Shown in pieces: positions 27,113 through 43,489 of a stretch of 64,000 nucleotides of DNA. The translations under genes and the position numbers were made by a program. This DNA is from Oasisia sp. SBJ-2009 (Eukaryota > Annelida > Polychaeta > Sabellida > Siboglinidae): the NCBI GenBank assembly GCA_964017155.1, contig OZ024860.1, forward strand, positions 51,936,858 to 52,000,857. Direction: 5' to 3'. Within the stretch, counting starts at the first letter, position 1. The number at the start of each line of letters is the position of its first letter. The notes below the pieces were generated by a model that did not search any database, had not been told where the DNA came from, and was given only the letters and a program-made list of their open reading frames with translations.

Positions 27113-27940
27113 CTGTAGACACAACACACGTGACAACAAACAACTCACTCTCAACCAGTCTTTAGCACAAACTCAACTCTATACGCTTTGTGTGCACATC
27201 TTTATCATAACCCAATTTACTTGTATTTCCATGTACAAATTATACGTGTATTAAACAAACATACTTATATTTGAGATAAATATAAATTGTATTGTTCAAG
27301 ACACGTGTTGTAGATATTGTGCCAACCACCTGTCATGGCTGGCAATTAGACAATTTTATGTATTTGGAAATAATGCATTTGCAGAATGATCAATTTATAG
27401 GGGAAAAGCTACACCCTGGAATGTTGGTGGGAGCAGACATGGGTCTGTCCCCCCCCCCCCCCCCCAGTAAATCTGATGTAATGTTGAGATGGGTGCGAAA
27501 AGATTTCAGTAGTACGCATGCACACAAACGAGTCTGGCGAAATGGGAAGATGGAATCAAGGTGGTCAGAGAAAGGTTGTTTGGGACACACATAGAACGAC
27601 CATTTCCCAACAGTCCCCCCCGCTGTCTCCCAATGTCTGTCCTAAGTCTGAGTGACAGGAGCAGATGTGACAAGACAAGAAACCAAATGTGGGAACAAAT
27701 CATTTCAAACAGCACATTTATAAAGATAAAACATACAATGTTTAACTGTCATAATTTCTAAACATATGTATATTTTATGTGTTTGTGAACAGTATTATGA
27801 TGTCATATGTACTTTTAGAAGTCAACTTTTACTACAGTCAACTCAATGATTTGTATAACTATATCAGTGTGTGAATGACCAACTTAGTATACAGGTTGGG
27901 CTTTCATTTGGAGATATTGTAGTGTATCCCCTAAGAAAAT
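27113..27940. other. Intron DNA before the 17-bp array
   Basis: Contains a short C-run (27,450-27,466). No gene, transposon or repeat recognised. Confidence 0.5.
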
Positions 27941-30900
27941 CGATGGGTGAGTTGATAGGATGGGTGAGTTGATAGGATGGGTGAGGTGATAGGATGGGTG
28001 CGGTGATAGGATGGGTGAGGTGATAGGATGGGTGAGGTGGTAGGATGGGTGAGGTGATAGGATGGGTGAGGTGATAGGATGGGTGAGGTGATAGGATGGG
28101 TGAGGTGGTAGGATGGGTGAGGTGATAGGATGGGTGAGGTGATAGGATGGGTGAGGTGATAGGATGGGTGAGGTGATAGGATGGGTGAGGTGATAGGATG
28201 GGTGAGGTGATAGGATGGGTGAGGTGGTGGGTTGGGTGAGGTGATAGGATGGGTGAGGTGGTAGGATGGGTGAGGTGATAGGATGGGTGAGGTGATAGGA
28301 TGGGTGAGGTGGTGGGTTGGGTGAGGTGATAGGATGGGTGAGGTGGTAGGATGGGTGAGGTGATAGGATGGGTGAGGTGGTAGGATGGGTGAGGTGATAG
28401 GATGGGTGAGGTGATAGGATGGGTGAGGTGATAGGATGGGTGAGGTGATAGGATGGGTGAGGTGATAGGATGGGTGAGGTGATAGGATGGGTGAGGTGAT
28501 AGGATGGGTGAGGTGGTGGGTTGGGTGAGGTGATAGGATGGGTGAGGTGATAGGATGGGTGAGGTGATAGGATGGGTGAGGTGATAGGATGGGTGAGGTG
28601 ATAGGATGGGTGAGGTGATAGGATGGGTGAGGTGGTAGGATGGGTGAGGTGGTAGGATGGGTGAGGTGGTGGGTTGGGTGAGGTGGTAGGATGTGTGAGG
28701 TGATAGGATGGGTGAGGTGGTAGGATGGGTGAGGTGATAGGATGGGTGAGGTGGTAGGATGGGTGAGGTGGTAGGATGGGTGAGGTGATAGGATGGATGA
28801 GGTGGTAGGATGTGTGAGGTGATAGGATGGGTGAGGTGATAGGATGGGTGAGGTGATAGGATGTGTGAGGTGATAGGATGGGTGAGGTGGTAGGATGGGT
28901 GAGGTGATAGGATGGGTGAGGTGGTAGGATGGGTGAGGTGGTAGGATGGGTGAGGTGATAGGATGGATGAGGTGGTAGGATGTGTGAGGTGATAGGATGG
29001 GTGAGGTGATAGGATGGGTGAGGTGATAGGATGGGTGAGGTGATAGGATGGGTGAGGTGATAGGATGGGTGAGGTGATAGGATGGGTGAGGTGATAGGAT
29101 GGGTGAGGTGATAGGATGGGTGAGGTGGTAGGATGGGTGAGGTGATAGGATGGGTGAGGTGATAGGATGGGTGAGGTGATAGGATGGGTGAGGTGGTGGG
29201 TTGGGTGAGGTGATATGATAGGTGAGGTGGTAGGATGGGTGAGGTGATAGGATGGGTGAGGTGATAGGACGGGTGAGGTGATAGGATGGGTGAGGTGATA
29301 GGATGGGTGAGGTGGTAGGATGGGTGAGGTGGTAGGATGGGTGAGGTGGTAGGATGGGTGAGGTGGTGGGTTGGGTGAGGTGGTAGGATGGGTGAGGTGA
29401 TAGGATGGGTGAGGTGGTAGGATGGGTGAGGTGATAGGATGGGTGAGGTGATAGGATGGGTGAGGTGGTAGGATGGGTGAGGTGGTAGGATGGGTGAGGA
29501 GATAGGATGGGTGAGGTGGTGGGTTGGGTGAGGTGGTAGGATGGGTGAGGTGATAGGATGGGTGAGGTGGTAGGATGGGTGAGGTGATAGGATGGGTGAG
29601 GTGGTAGGATGGGTGAGGTGGTAGGATGGGTGAGGTGGTGGGTTGGGTGAGGTGGTAGGATGGGTGAGGTGATAGGATGGGTGAGGTGGTAGGATGGGTG
29701 AGGTGGTAGGATGGGTGAGGTGATAGGATGGGTGAGGTGGTAGGATGGGTGAGGTGATAGGATGGGTGAGGTGGTAGGATGGGTGAGGTGATAGGATGGG
29801 TGAGGTGATAGGATGGGTGAGGTGGTAGGATGGGTGAGGTGGTGGGTTGGGTGAGGTGATAGGATGGGTGAGGTGATAGGGTGGGTGAGGTGGTAGGATG
29901 GGTGAGGTGATAGGATGGGTGAGGTGATAGGATGGGTGAGGAGGTAGGATGGGTGAGGTGATAGGATGGGTGAGGTGATAGGATGGGAGAGGTGATAGGA
30001 TGGGTGAGGTGGTAGGATGGGTGAGGTGGTAGGATGGGTGAGGTGGTAGGGTGGGTGAGGTGATAGGATGGATGAGGTGGTAGGATGTGTGAGGTGATAG
30101 GATGGGTGAGGTGATAGGATGGGTGAGGTGATAGGATGGGTGAGGTGATAGGATGGGTGAGGTGATAGGATGGGTGAGGTGATAGGATGGGTGAGGTGAT
30201 AGGATGGGTGAGGTGATAGGATGGGTGAGGTGGTAGGATGGGTGAGGTGATAGGATGGGTGAGGTGATAGGATGGGTGAGGTGATAGGATGGGTGAGGTG
30301 GTGGGTTGGGTGAGGTGATATGATAGGTGAGGTGGTAGGATGGGTGAGGTGATAGGATGGGTGAGGTGATAGGACGGGTGAGGTGATAGGATGGGTGAGG
30401 TGATAGGATGGGTGAGGTGGTAGGATGGGTGAGGTGGTAGGATGGGTGAGGTGGTAGGATGGGTGAGGTGGTGGGTTGGGTGAGGTGGTAGGATGGGTGA
30501 GGTGATAGGATGGGTGAGGTGGTAGGATGGGTGAGGTGATAGGATGGGTGAGGTGATAGGATGGGTGAGGTGGTAGGATGGGTGAGGTGGTAGGATGGGT
30601 GAGGTGATAGGATGGGTGAGGTGGTGGGTTGGGTGAGGTGGTAGGATGGGTGAGGTGATAGGATGGGTGAGGTGGTAGGATGGGTGAGGTGATAGGATGG
30701 GTGAGGTGGTAGGATGGGTGAGGTGGTAGGATGGGTGAGGTGGTGGGTTGGGTGAGGTGGTAGGATGGGTGAGGTGATAGGATGGGTGAGGTGGTAGGAT
30801 GGGTGAGGTGGTAGGATGGGTGAGGTGATAGGATGGGTGAGGTGGTAGGATGGGTGAGGTGATAGGATGGGTGAGGTGGTAGGATGGGTGAGGTGATAGG

Positions 30901-33900
30901 ATGGGTGATGTGATAGGATGGGTGAGGTGGTAGGATGGGTGAGGTGGTGGGTTGGGTGAGGTGATAGGATGGGTGAGGTGATAGGGTGGGTGAGGTGGTA
31001 GGATGGGTGAGGTGATAGGATGGGTGAGGTGATAGGATGGGTGAGGAGGTAGGATGGGTGAGGTGATAGGATGGGTGAGGTGATAGGATGGGAGAGGTGA
31101 TAGGATGGGTGAGGTGGTAGGATGGGTGAGGTGGTAGGATGGGTGAGGTGGTAGGGTGGGTGAGGTGATAGGATGGGTGAGGTGATAGGATGGGTGAGGT
31201 GATAGGATGGGTGAGGTGATAGGATGGGTGAGGTGATAGGATGGGTGAGGTGATAGGATGGGTGAGGTGGTAGGATGGGTGAGGTGATAGGATGGGTGAG
31301 GTGGTAGGATGGGTGAGGTGATAGGATGGGTGAGGTGGTGGGTTGGGTGAGGTGATAGGATGGGTGAGGTGGTAGGATGGGTGAGGTGATAGGATGGGTG
31401 AGGTGATAGGATGGGTGAGGTGATAGGAAGGGTGAGGTGATAGGATGGGTGAGGTGATAGGATGGGTGAGGTGATAGGATGGGTGAGGTGGTGGGTTGGG
31501 TGAGGTGATAGGATGGGTGAGGTGGTAGGATGGGTGAGGTGATAGGATGGGTGAGGTGATAGGATGGGTGAGGTGATAGGATGGGTGAGGTGATAGGATG
31601 GGTGAGGTGATAGGATGGGTGAGGTGGTAGGATGGGTGAGGTGGTAGGATGGGTGAGGTGGTAGGATGGGTGAGGTGGTAGGATGGGTGAGGTGGTAGGA
31701 TGGGTGAGGTGATAGGATGGGTGAGGTGATAGGATGGGTGAGGTGGTAGGATGGGTGAGGTGATAGGATGGGTGAGGTGATAGGATGGGTGAGGTGGTGG
31801 GTTGGGTGAGGTGGTAGGATGGGTGAGGTGATAGGATGGGTGAGGTGGTAGGATGGGTGAGGTGGTAGGATGGGTGAGGTGATAGGATGGGTGAGGTGGT
31901 AGGATGGGTGAGGTGATAGGATGGGTGAGGTGATAGGATGGGTGAGGTGATAGGATGGGTGAGGTGATAGGATGGGTGAGGTGGTAGGATGGGTGAGGTG
32001 GTAGGATGGGTGAGGTGATAGGATGGGTGAGGTGATAGGATGGGTGAGGTGGTGGGTTGGGTGAGGTGGTAGGATGGGTGAGGTGGTAGGATGGGTGAGG
32101 TGATAGGATGGGTGAGGTGGTAGGATGGGTGAGGTGGTAGGATGGGTGAGGTGATAGGATGGGTGAGGTGATAGGATGGGTGAGGTGATAGGATGGGTGA
32201 GGTGATAGGATGGGTGAGGTGATAGGATGGGTGAGGTGGTAGGATGGGTGAGGTGGTAGGATGGGTGAGGTGATAGGATGGGTGAGGTGATAGGATGGGT
32301 GAGGTGGTGGGTTGGGTGAGGTGGTAGGATGGGTGAGGTGATAGGATGGGTGAGGTGGTAGGATGGGTGAGGTGGTAGGATGGGTGAGGTGATAGGATGG
32401 GTGAGGTGGTAGGATGGGTGAGGTGATAGGATGGGTGAGGTGATAGGATGGGTGAGGTGATAGGATGGGTGAGGTGATAGGATGGGTGAGGTGATAGGAT
32501 GGGTGAGGTGATAGGATGGGTGAGGTGATAGGATGGGTGAGGTGATAGGATGGGTGAGGTGGTAGGATGGGTGAGGTGGTAGGATGGGTGAGGTGATAGG
32601 ATGGGTGAGGTGGTAGGATGGGTGAGGTGTTAGGATGGGTGAGGTGATAGGATGGGTGAGGTGATAGGATGGGTGAGGTGATAGGATGGGTGAGGTGATA
32701 GGATGGGTGAGGTGATGGGATGGGTGAGGTGGTAGGATGGGTGAGGTGGTGGGATGGGCGAGGTGATAGGATGGGTGAGGTGATAGGATGGGTGAGGTGG
32801 TGGGATGGGTGAGGTGATAGGATGGGTGAGGTGATAGGATGGGTGAGGTGATGGGATGGGTGAGGTGGTAGGATGGGTGAGGTGGTGGGATGGGTGAGGT
32901 GATAGGATGGGTGAGGTGATAGGATAGGTGAGGTGGTAGGATGGGTGAGGTGGTGGGATGGGTGAGGTGATAGGATGGGTGAGGTGATAGGATGGGTGAG
33001 GTGATAGGATGGGTGAGGTGATAGGATGGGTGAGGTGATAGGATGGGTGAGGTGGTAGGATGGGTGAGGTGGTGGGATGGGTGAGGTGATAGGATGGGTG
33101 AGGTGATAGGATGGGTGAGGTGGTGGGATGGGTGAGGTGATAGGATGGGTGAGGTGATGGGATGGGTGAGGTGATAGGATGGGTGAGGTGATAGGATGGG
33201 TGAGGTGATAGGATGGGTGAGGTGGTAGGATGGGTGAGGTGGTGGGATGGGTGAGGTGATAGGATGGGTGAGGTGATAGGATGGGTGAGGTGGTGGGATG
33301 GGTGAGGTGATAGGATGGGTGAGGTGATAGGATGGGTGAGGTGGTAGGATGGGTGAGGTGGTGGGATGGGTGAGGTGATAGGATGGGTGAGGTGATAGGA
33401 TGGGTGAGGTGGTAGGATGGGTGAGGTGGTGGGATGGGTGAGGTGATAGGATGTGTGAGGTGATAGGATGGGTGAGGTGGTAGGATGGGTGAGGTGGTGG
33501 GATGGGTGAGGTGATAGGATGGGTGAGGTGTTAGGATGGGTGAGGTGGTGGGTTGGGTGAGGTGGTAGGATGGGTGAGGTGGTAGGATGCGTGAGGTGAT
33601 AGGATGGGTGAGGTGATAGGATGGGTGAGGTGGTAGGATGTGTGAGGTGATAGGATGGGTGAGGTGATAGGATGAGTGAGGTGGTAGGATGGGTGAGGTG
33701 ATAGGATGGGTGAAGTGATAGGATGGGTGAGGTGATAGGATGGGTGAGGTGATAGGATGGGTGAGGTGATAGGATGGGTGAGGTGGTAGGATGGGTGAGG
33801 TGGTAGGATGGGTGAGGTGATAGGATGGGTGAGGTGGTAGGATGCGTGAGGTGATAGGATGGGTGAGGTGATAGGATGGGTGAGGTGGTGGGTTGGGTGA

Positions 33901-34288
33901 GGTGGTAGGATGGGTGAGGTGATAGGATGGGTGAGGTGGTAGGATGGGTGAGGTGGTGGGTTGGGTGAGGTGGTAGGATGGGTGAGGTGATAGGATGGGT
34001 GAGGTGATAGGATGGGTGAGGTGGTAGGATGGGTGAGGTGATAGGATGGGTGAGGTGATAGGATGGGTGAGGTGATAGGATGGGTGAGGTGATAGGATGG
34101 GTGAGGTGGTAGGATGGGTGAGGTGGTGGGTTGGGTGAGGTGATAGGATGGGTGAGGTGATAGGATGGGTGAGGTGATAGGATGGGTGAGGTGATAGGAT
34201 GGGTGAGGTGGTAGGATGGGTGAGGTGATAGGATGGGTGAGGTGATAGGATGGGTGAGGTGGTAGGATGGGTGAGGTGGTGGGTTGGG
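27941..34288. repeat. Minisatellite of a 17-bp unit, about 373 copies
   Basis: The unit is GATAGGATGGGTGAGGT with a few recurrent variants (GGTAGGATG, GGTGGGTTG, GATGGGATG, GATGTGTG). It fills an intron between exons L and M. A 1,105-bp segment (65 units) is tandemly duplicated (about 28,961-30,065 and 30,066-31,170), as shown by rare variants repeated at exactly that spacing. Because no frame of the unit has a stop on the minus strand, the array gives spurious open frames of up to 2,147 codons (Pro/His/Ser/Thr-rich, 17-residue period). These are not genes. Confidence 0.97.
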
Positions 34289-34968
34289 CTGCCCGAGCAT
34301 GGTGCAATGCTATGTTGGTCTGGAGGCTTGGTCCCTTCAGAATTATTTTTAAAACGACCTTCAAAACGGTGCATTTTGAAGTGTGTTTTAACCTATTCCC
34401 TGTGATACTTGGGAAACAAGTGCACACAAAGGGGTACAGCAGGTACACATGTCTGTGTCAGGGAGTAGCTAGGAGGTGGCAATTGTTGCATATTTTGGGG
34501 AAGGGGCTTAGACAAAGTGCGAGGTAGCCACCTCGCTCACGATATAGCAGGGAACACTGTGTTGGTTTGTTATGGAGATAATCTATTTCACATTCACGTA
34601 CAATTTCTGAAGTTTGATTCCTGTTTGTTTACTTGGAGTCGACACTGATACAGGACAACAAATTGTTTATTCTAAATGTGTCACTGCCATTCCAAATACC
34701 TGACCACAATGAGGACTTTACCATTATTTGGGTAAATTTAAAATTTAGGGAAAACACACAAACAACATTGTTATAACCAGCAAATTTGAATACTGCTGTA
34801 AAAGACCTTTTTAAGCTAAGTTAATCAATATGTGTGACACTGCTGGTTTGGTTATGTAGTGTGTGGACTATTGGCAATAAGTAATCTTACACACACACTA
34901 CAGGCTGTACACAGGACACAGGTAGACTGATGATGAAGATTCTCACACCAACTGAGAATGACACATAC
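34289..34968. other. Intron DNA between the 17-bp array and exon L
   Basis: No feature recognised. The frame at 34,267-34,527 is accidental. Confidence 0.5.
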
Positions 34969-35016
34969 CTGGCTGGGCGAGGGCTGTGATTGTCTGGATC
35001 TGTTCTTCAGTCGGTG
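34969..35016 (-). CDS. Exon L: 48-nt mini-exon
   Basis: Acceptor TCTGTTGTAG, donor GTATGTGTC; phase 1 to phase 1. It encodes PTEEQIQTITALAQP (with Ala at the junction). It is a short polar helix with proline caps, between the Pro/Gln-rich exon and the exon carrying the first LRR strand. Confidence 0.75.
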
Positions 35017-35292
35017 CTACAACAGAAGAGACACACTGTCATCAGTCTTGTTAAAACACTGTCACAACGTCACACATTTGTCACCGTGTCACTGGCTGAT
35101 CTAATGTCCAACTGTCAACACACACCACAGCTACAATTAGGCAATTAGTTGTTGAAAGTCAACGTCACTATTCGGAAATATGATAGAACCACATGATCTT
35201 TACCACAAATGATATCCAACATATATTTGTTTTAATCTACTTGTGTTAATATTAGCAAGACCAACAAATAAATTGTGTTCATATACAGCCTG

Positions 35293-39043
<3,751 letters not shown>

Positions 39044-39349
39044 ATATATCTATACACATGCATAACAAATGTATTGAATACAGATTTTCTACACAAAAAA
39101 GATTGCCACAACAGGTGGTTTTAGTGAGACATACTTTGTATGTCGGATCCTGCCACTTTCTACTGTCATTGATGGACCTTTTGTCACAGTGACAGTCAAA
39201 GTAAGTTCTTGTAGAACAAATACGTTCATGATTATTGACACGTTGACTAAAGGATATTGCACTGTCGTGGAGAAGTCATTTTGTGAAGTGTTAATTGTAA
39301 AATAACATTTAAGTAGTAGAAAGTAACACAAGCACTAGTAGTAAGTTAC
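39044..39349. other. Intron DNA
   Basis: Short intron piece between the LINE tail and exon K; no feature seen. Confidence 0.5.
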
Positions 39350-39469
39350 CAGGGCCTACGACAGCCTTCTGTTGCTGTGGATGGGGTTTGTCCTTCTGCT
39401 GCTGTGGATTGGGTTTGTCCCGCCCAGAAACTGGTCGAGGAAGACTCAGGGTTTTGTCAGCGACGGCTT
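39350..39469 (-). CDS. Exon K: Pro/Gln/Lys-rich linker
   Basis: Acceptor GCTTTCAG, donor GTAACTTAC; 120 nt, phase 1 to phase 1. It encodes AVADKTLSLPRPVSGRDK and then two copies of an octad-like repeat (DKPNPQQQK, DKPHPQQQK), ending AVVGP. At DNA level the two repeats are a 27-bp direct duplication. A disordered linker between coiled coil and LRR part is inferred. Confidence 0.8.
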
Positions 39470-40527
39470 CTGAAAGCACAGTCAGTGTTGTGTTGAACGT
39501 TTATGTTTACAAAACACTTGACATTATTTATACCTAGAGCTCTGACTGCTGCTACAAACACGTGTTGTTCAACACGTCATTAGGAAACTGTCGTGATCTG
39601 GTCCTGTCTAAGACATAGATGAATGAAACTCATTACAAATATACTAATTAAAGATTAACAGCGTAAATGAACAGTCTCAACTATTTAATAGATATATAAA
39701 ATAATTATAACATCATAATTGCATGACTCTACATTAATTAATGGCACCAGTTCTCCAATTTGTGTGCCTTGTTTTATAAGAAATCAAATATAATTGTTTT
39801 TAAACAAATATGACTTCCCTAAATATAGGCAAATAACAATTTGATATGAGTACATAATAATATCACTGTAATTACTTAGCAAACATGTTTTATATAACAT
39901 ATACAGCCATGCAAGCTGCGAGTGAATATGTTGTTTTTGATTGCATCAGTGGTCTAATGTATAGTATGTGGAAGGCTGTGTCTAAGACGTTCCATTGCAA
40001 ATTCATGCTTAGCACTAAAAGTAGGTTATTCCTATGTCTCACCCCCCCAATCATGATAATTACACAACAAATTGCCATATCATCCCATCTCGAGATACAT
40101 TGATGATTCAGCCTTTCAAAAAACCTTAGTTGTGATGCTTGTGTTACAATATATTGTTTACGATAATTGTGGCATCGTTAGAGTCTTTGCTGGTCGTTTA
40201 TCCTCACGCTAAGATCAAGGTGAAGCTCAACTGATTTGTCTTTTCTTTTCTTTTGTTCTCCATACATCTTAGGTGTTTTACACTGTCATACATTTTGTTC
40301 TCCTTACACAAAACGTACACTGCCATATGTACACAGAATAGAAAATATACATAATTATCTATGTCTAAATAATTACTTAAAAAAACTTGCAAAAATATTT
40401 GTATTTATTGGTTGTAATTCACATTTTTGAAGACAAAAGGACATTTAATTAGCCTAATTGACACTGGCTGTGACACACAGTTGCCTGTGAAATGACAACA
40501 TTGTAATTTAGAAAACACTTGTCTCAC
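39470..40527. other. Intron between exons J and K
   Basis: AT-rich, no recognisable gene or repeat. Confidence 0.5.
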
Positions 40528-40569
40528 CAGTCTGGGCAGCTTTCACCGCGTCTTCTCGTTGTTGTTGTT
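40528..40569 (-). CDS. Exon J: 42-nt mini-exon
   Basis: Acceptor CCCTTTTCAG, donor GTGAGACAAG; phase 1 to phase 1. It encodes QQQREDAVKAAQT after a split Glu codon. It is a polar helical segment ending the coiled-coil series. Confidence 0.75.
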
Positions 40570-41794
40570 CTGAAAAGGGACAATAAAACTGTTACATTTC
40601 AAGTTCACTTCACCATCTTCCCTTAGTTCTCTCATTACTAAATCTAGTGCACAAGTTACTGTTGTAGACTGCTTGGTTCCGTGTGAACACGCGTGTTGTC
40701 ACTTGTCACACCAACTGCAGTTGATATCACTTGGACGGCTGAAGTTGGAGAGCAACACAGACAATAATGCTGACATGTTAATTCAATATGACACAGTCTA
40801 TGTCAGTGAGTTGTCTAGATGTGTCTATGTACCACCTCAGTATGGCTCACAAGGGTGTATGTGTATCTACATTGGCTATGATAATACACGTTCAATGGCC
40901 ATCAACAACAAAGATGAATGTTGTTTTGAATTTACACTGAAGTATTACTTACCATCCAAAACATTCTGTAAGGCACAGTGAACAGCGATTGTTGGAATAG
41001 ACCCTTAAAACTGGTGCTTAAACTGCTGCTAATACAACGTCTGCCCTGTTAGTCATTCACCGGCCATTGGTGCACCAGTGCTATATTCTCTACCAACAAT
41101 GTTCAGTCTGTCTAATGCAAGGGAACAGGATGTATTGAGTTTGGCACAGAATATAAGTAACATTGGACAAATCAGAACTAATGTACAGACTCCTGTAAGG
41201 TTTGTCCTTGGAACGGTTCGTTTCTCTGTGTATATGACACCAACTGCTGACACGACTAATCGTCAACATCTCTATACTTGTATTCAGGGCAATCCACAGT
41301 GTCTCTCCTTCCCTCCTGTGTCACTTTGTCAAACGACGTGTGCCGACCTGAGACACTCGACAGTCAACAGACAAGTTACTCCTGACACAAGACAAACATA
41401 AACTCTCGTGGGAAACAAGGTTGTATAACTATACCTGCAGCAAAGATATGGAATGTTCTTTGAAACAACATTACAGCTGCTACAGTGATCAACACATTTA
41501 AACCAGTCCTGATAACCTCCCATCTCTCTTATATGTACTCAGAATAGGACGTGTACATTTCTGCTACTGAGAACTGACTTATGAACACTGATTAATGTTC
41601 TTCCTAAGTATCCATGACCACTCATGCCGGCACAGGTGTGACTGCTTGTTACACCTGTGACGTGTAGAATGTGTGAAAACCTATTCTAATATACTGGGTA
41701 GATTTACCCTGATCTTATCTACAAACTATAATATATTCCCATCAGATTATTTATGAAACAAAACTGTAAACTAACTTTCCCAAAGTAAACATAC
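40570..41794. other. Intron between exons I and J
   Basis: Short frames at 40,673-40,981 and 41,078-41,401 (plus) have no family resemblance and no splice support; left unannotated. Confidence 0.45.
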
Positions 41795-41869
41795 CCTGAA
41801 TCATCTTGCGTAATCTCTCCACTTCTCCCTCCAACTTGTCCTTCTCATTGTTCAGTCGTCTGATGTTCT
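41795..41869 (-). CDS. Exon I: coiled-coil mini-exon, 75 nt
   Basis: Acceptor TTTGTTTCAG, donor GTATGTTTAC; phase 1 to phase 1. It encodes NIRRLNNEKDKLEGEVERLR then KMIQ, with leucine/isoleucine at heptad spacing. It is the clearest coiled-coil exon. Confidence 0.85.
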
Positions 41870-41941
41870 CTGAAACAAACACACTTTGTGCATGAGCACA
41901 GTAGCTTTGCACAGCACATTTCTTACACTGCATGATCCCAA

Positions 41942-42386
41942 AAGGTGTGACGGCTGACAGACACACACGTGGGTCATGTCAACTCAAGGTGTGACGGCTC
42001 ACAGACACACACGTGGGTCATGTCAACTCAAGGTGTGACGGCTGACAGACACACACGTGGGTCATGTCAACTCAAGGTGTGACGGCTAACAGACACACAC
42101 GTGGGTCAGGTCAACTCAAGGTGTGACGGCTGACAGACACACACGTGGGTCATGTCAACTCAAGGTGTGACGGCTGACAGACACACACGTGGGTCATGTC
42201 AACTCAAGGTGTGACGGCTGACAGACACACACGTGGGTCATGTCAACTCAAGGTGTGACGGCTGACAGACACACACGTGGGTCATGTCAACTCAAGGTGT
42301 GACGGCTGACAGACACACACGTGGGTCATGTCAACTCAAGGTGTGACGGCTGACAGACACACACGTGGGTCATGTCAACTCAAGGA
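41942..42386. repeat. Minisatellite, 44-bp unit, about 10 copies
   Basis: Unit AAGGTGTGACGGCTGACAGA plus CACACACGTGGGTCATGTCAACTC. Copies are nearly identical (one CTAACAG and one GGTCAGG variant). It lies 73 bp upstream (in gene direction) of exon I. Each unit carries a CACGTG palindrome. Confidence 0.95.
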
Positions 42387-42479
42387 AGGTACTTTGACAC
42401 GTGTGACACCAGCCTACCTGTGGGGCTGGACAACAGCAAGGACAGAAACACAACAGGGGAGGCAACTGAGTGAGGAGAC

Positions 42480-42710
42480 GGAAGAGAAGAGTGGAGACAG
42501 AGGAGAGTGGAGCCGGATGAGAGTGGAGACACAGGAGAATGGAGTCACAGGAGAATGGAGTCACAGGAGAATGGAGACAGAGGGAAATGGAGATGGAGGG
42601 GAATGGAGACACAGGAGAGTGGAGACACAGGAGAATGGAGACACGGGAGAGTGGCGACACAGGAGAGTGGAGACAGAGGGGAATGGAGATGGAGGGGAGA
42701 TGGAGGGGAC
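42480..42710. repeat. Purine-rich minisatellite, 16-bp unit
   Basis: Units of the type GGAGACACAGGAGAGT/GGAGTCACAGGAGAAT repeat about 14 times. The plus strand is almost entirely purine plus CAC, giving open frames on both strands that are not genes. Confidence 0.9.
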
Positions 42711-43100
42711 CAAACCCCTTGGACTAAACCTCCCAGGACAATGTTCCCCAGGACAATATCTCCCATAGTTCATACTTTGCTGGTTGGTTGTATCATTGCA
42801 ATTAACTAACTTTGTATTTATGCTTGAAAATAACAGAGAACTGCTCCATTTATGAAGTGCATTCATTGTCTGCAACATTGTGTTTGTCCCCCCCCCCACC
42901 GTCCATTCCATGTGGACAGTGAATGATCATGTGACCGAGGCCTGCCCCAACCAACATCCAACAACCCTGTAGAAGGCTGGCCCTGTTGGATGCAGCCTAA
43001 TGTTGGTGTGTATCAGCCAATGTGTCCTACTTCCTACAAGGGACAGACGTGACAGACCACACAAGCTCCCACACAGCGGGGCAAATACAAGGTTGTCTCT
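42711..43100. other. Spacer between minisatellites
   Basis: Includes one isolated 36-bp unit at about 43,040 that belongs to the following array. No gene seen. Confidence 0.5.
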
Positions 43101-43361
43101 CCTGTCATGGGACAGACGTGACAGACCACACAAGCACCTGTCATGGGACAGACATGACAGACCACACAAGCACCTGTCATGGGACAGACGTGACAGACCA
43201 CACAAGCACCTGTCATGGGACAGACATGACAGACCACACAAGCACCTGTCATGGGACAGACGTGACAGACCACACAAGCACCTGTCATGGGACAGACATG
43301 ACAGACCACACAAGCACCTGTCATGGGACAGACGTGACAGACCACACAAGCACCTGTCATG
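43101..43361. repeat. Minisatellite, 36-bp unit, about 7 copies
   Basis: Unit CCTGTCATGGGACAGACGTG plus ACAGACCACACAAGCA. Units strictly alternate GACGTGAC and GACATGAC, so the true expansion unit is a 72-bp dimer. Open frames on both strands follow from the length being a multiple of three. Confidence 0.95.
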
Positions 43362-43489
43362 AACCACCTCCACGGGAGTGTCCACAACACTCAAGTGTCA
43401 ACATGTGCTGGCCGTCTTCCTTCTACAGGCGAACTACTGCTTTGTGCTGTCAAGTACAGTTTCTACAAACACTCTTTGCTGCACCAAGG

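Noticed and set aside
27931..34448. Open frames of 2,147, 556 and 305 codons on the minus strand
   Set aside because: They are translations of the 17-bp minisatellite (Pro/His/Ser/Thr, period 17 residues) and exist only because the unit has no stop. The array lies inside an intron.
41942..43361. CRISPR array
   Set aside because: The regular repeats are head-to-tail minisatellite units without unique spacers, in a eukaryotic intron.
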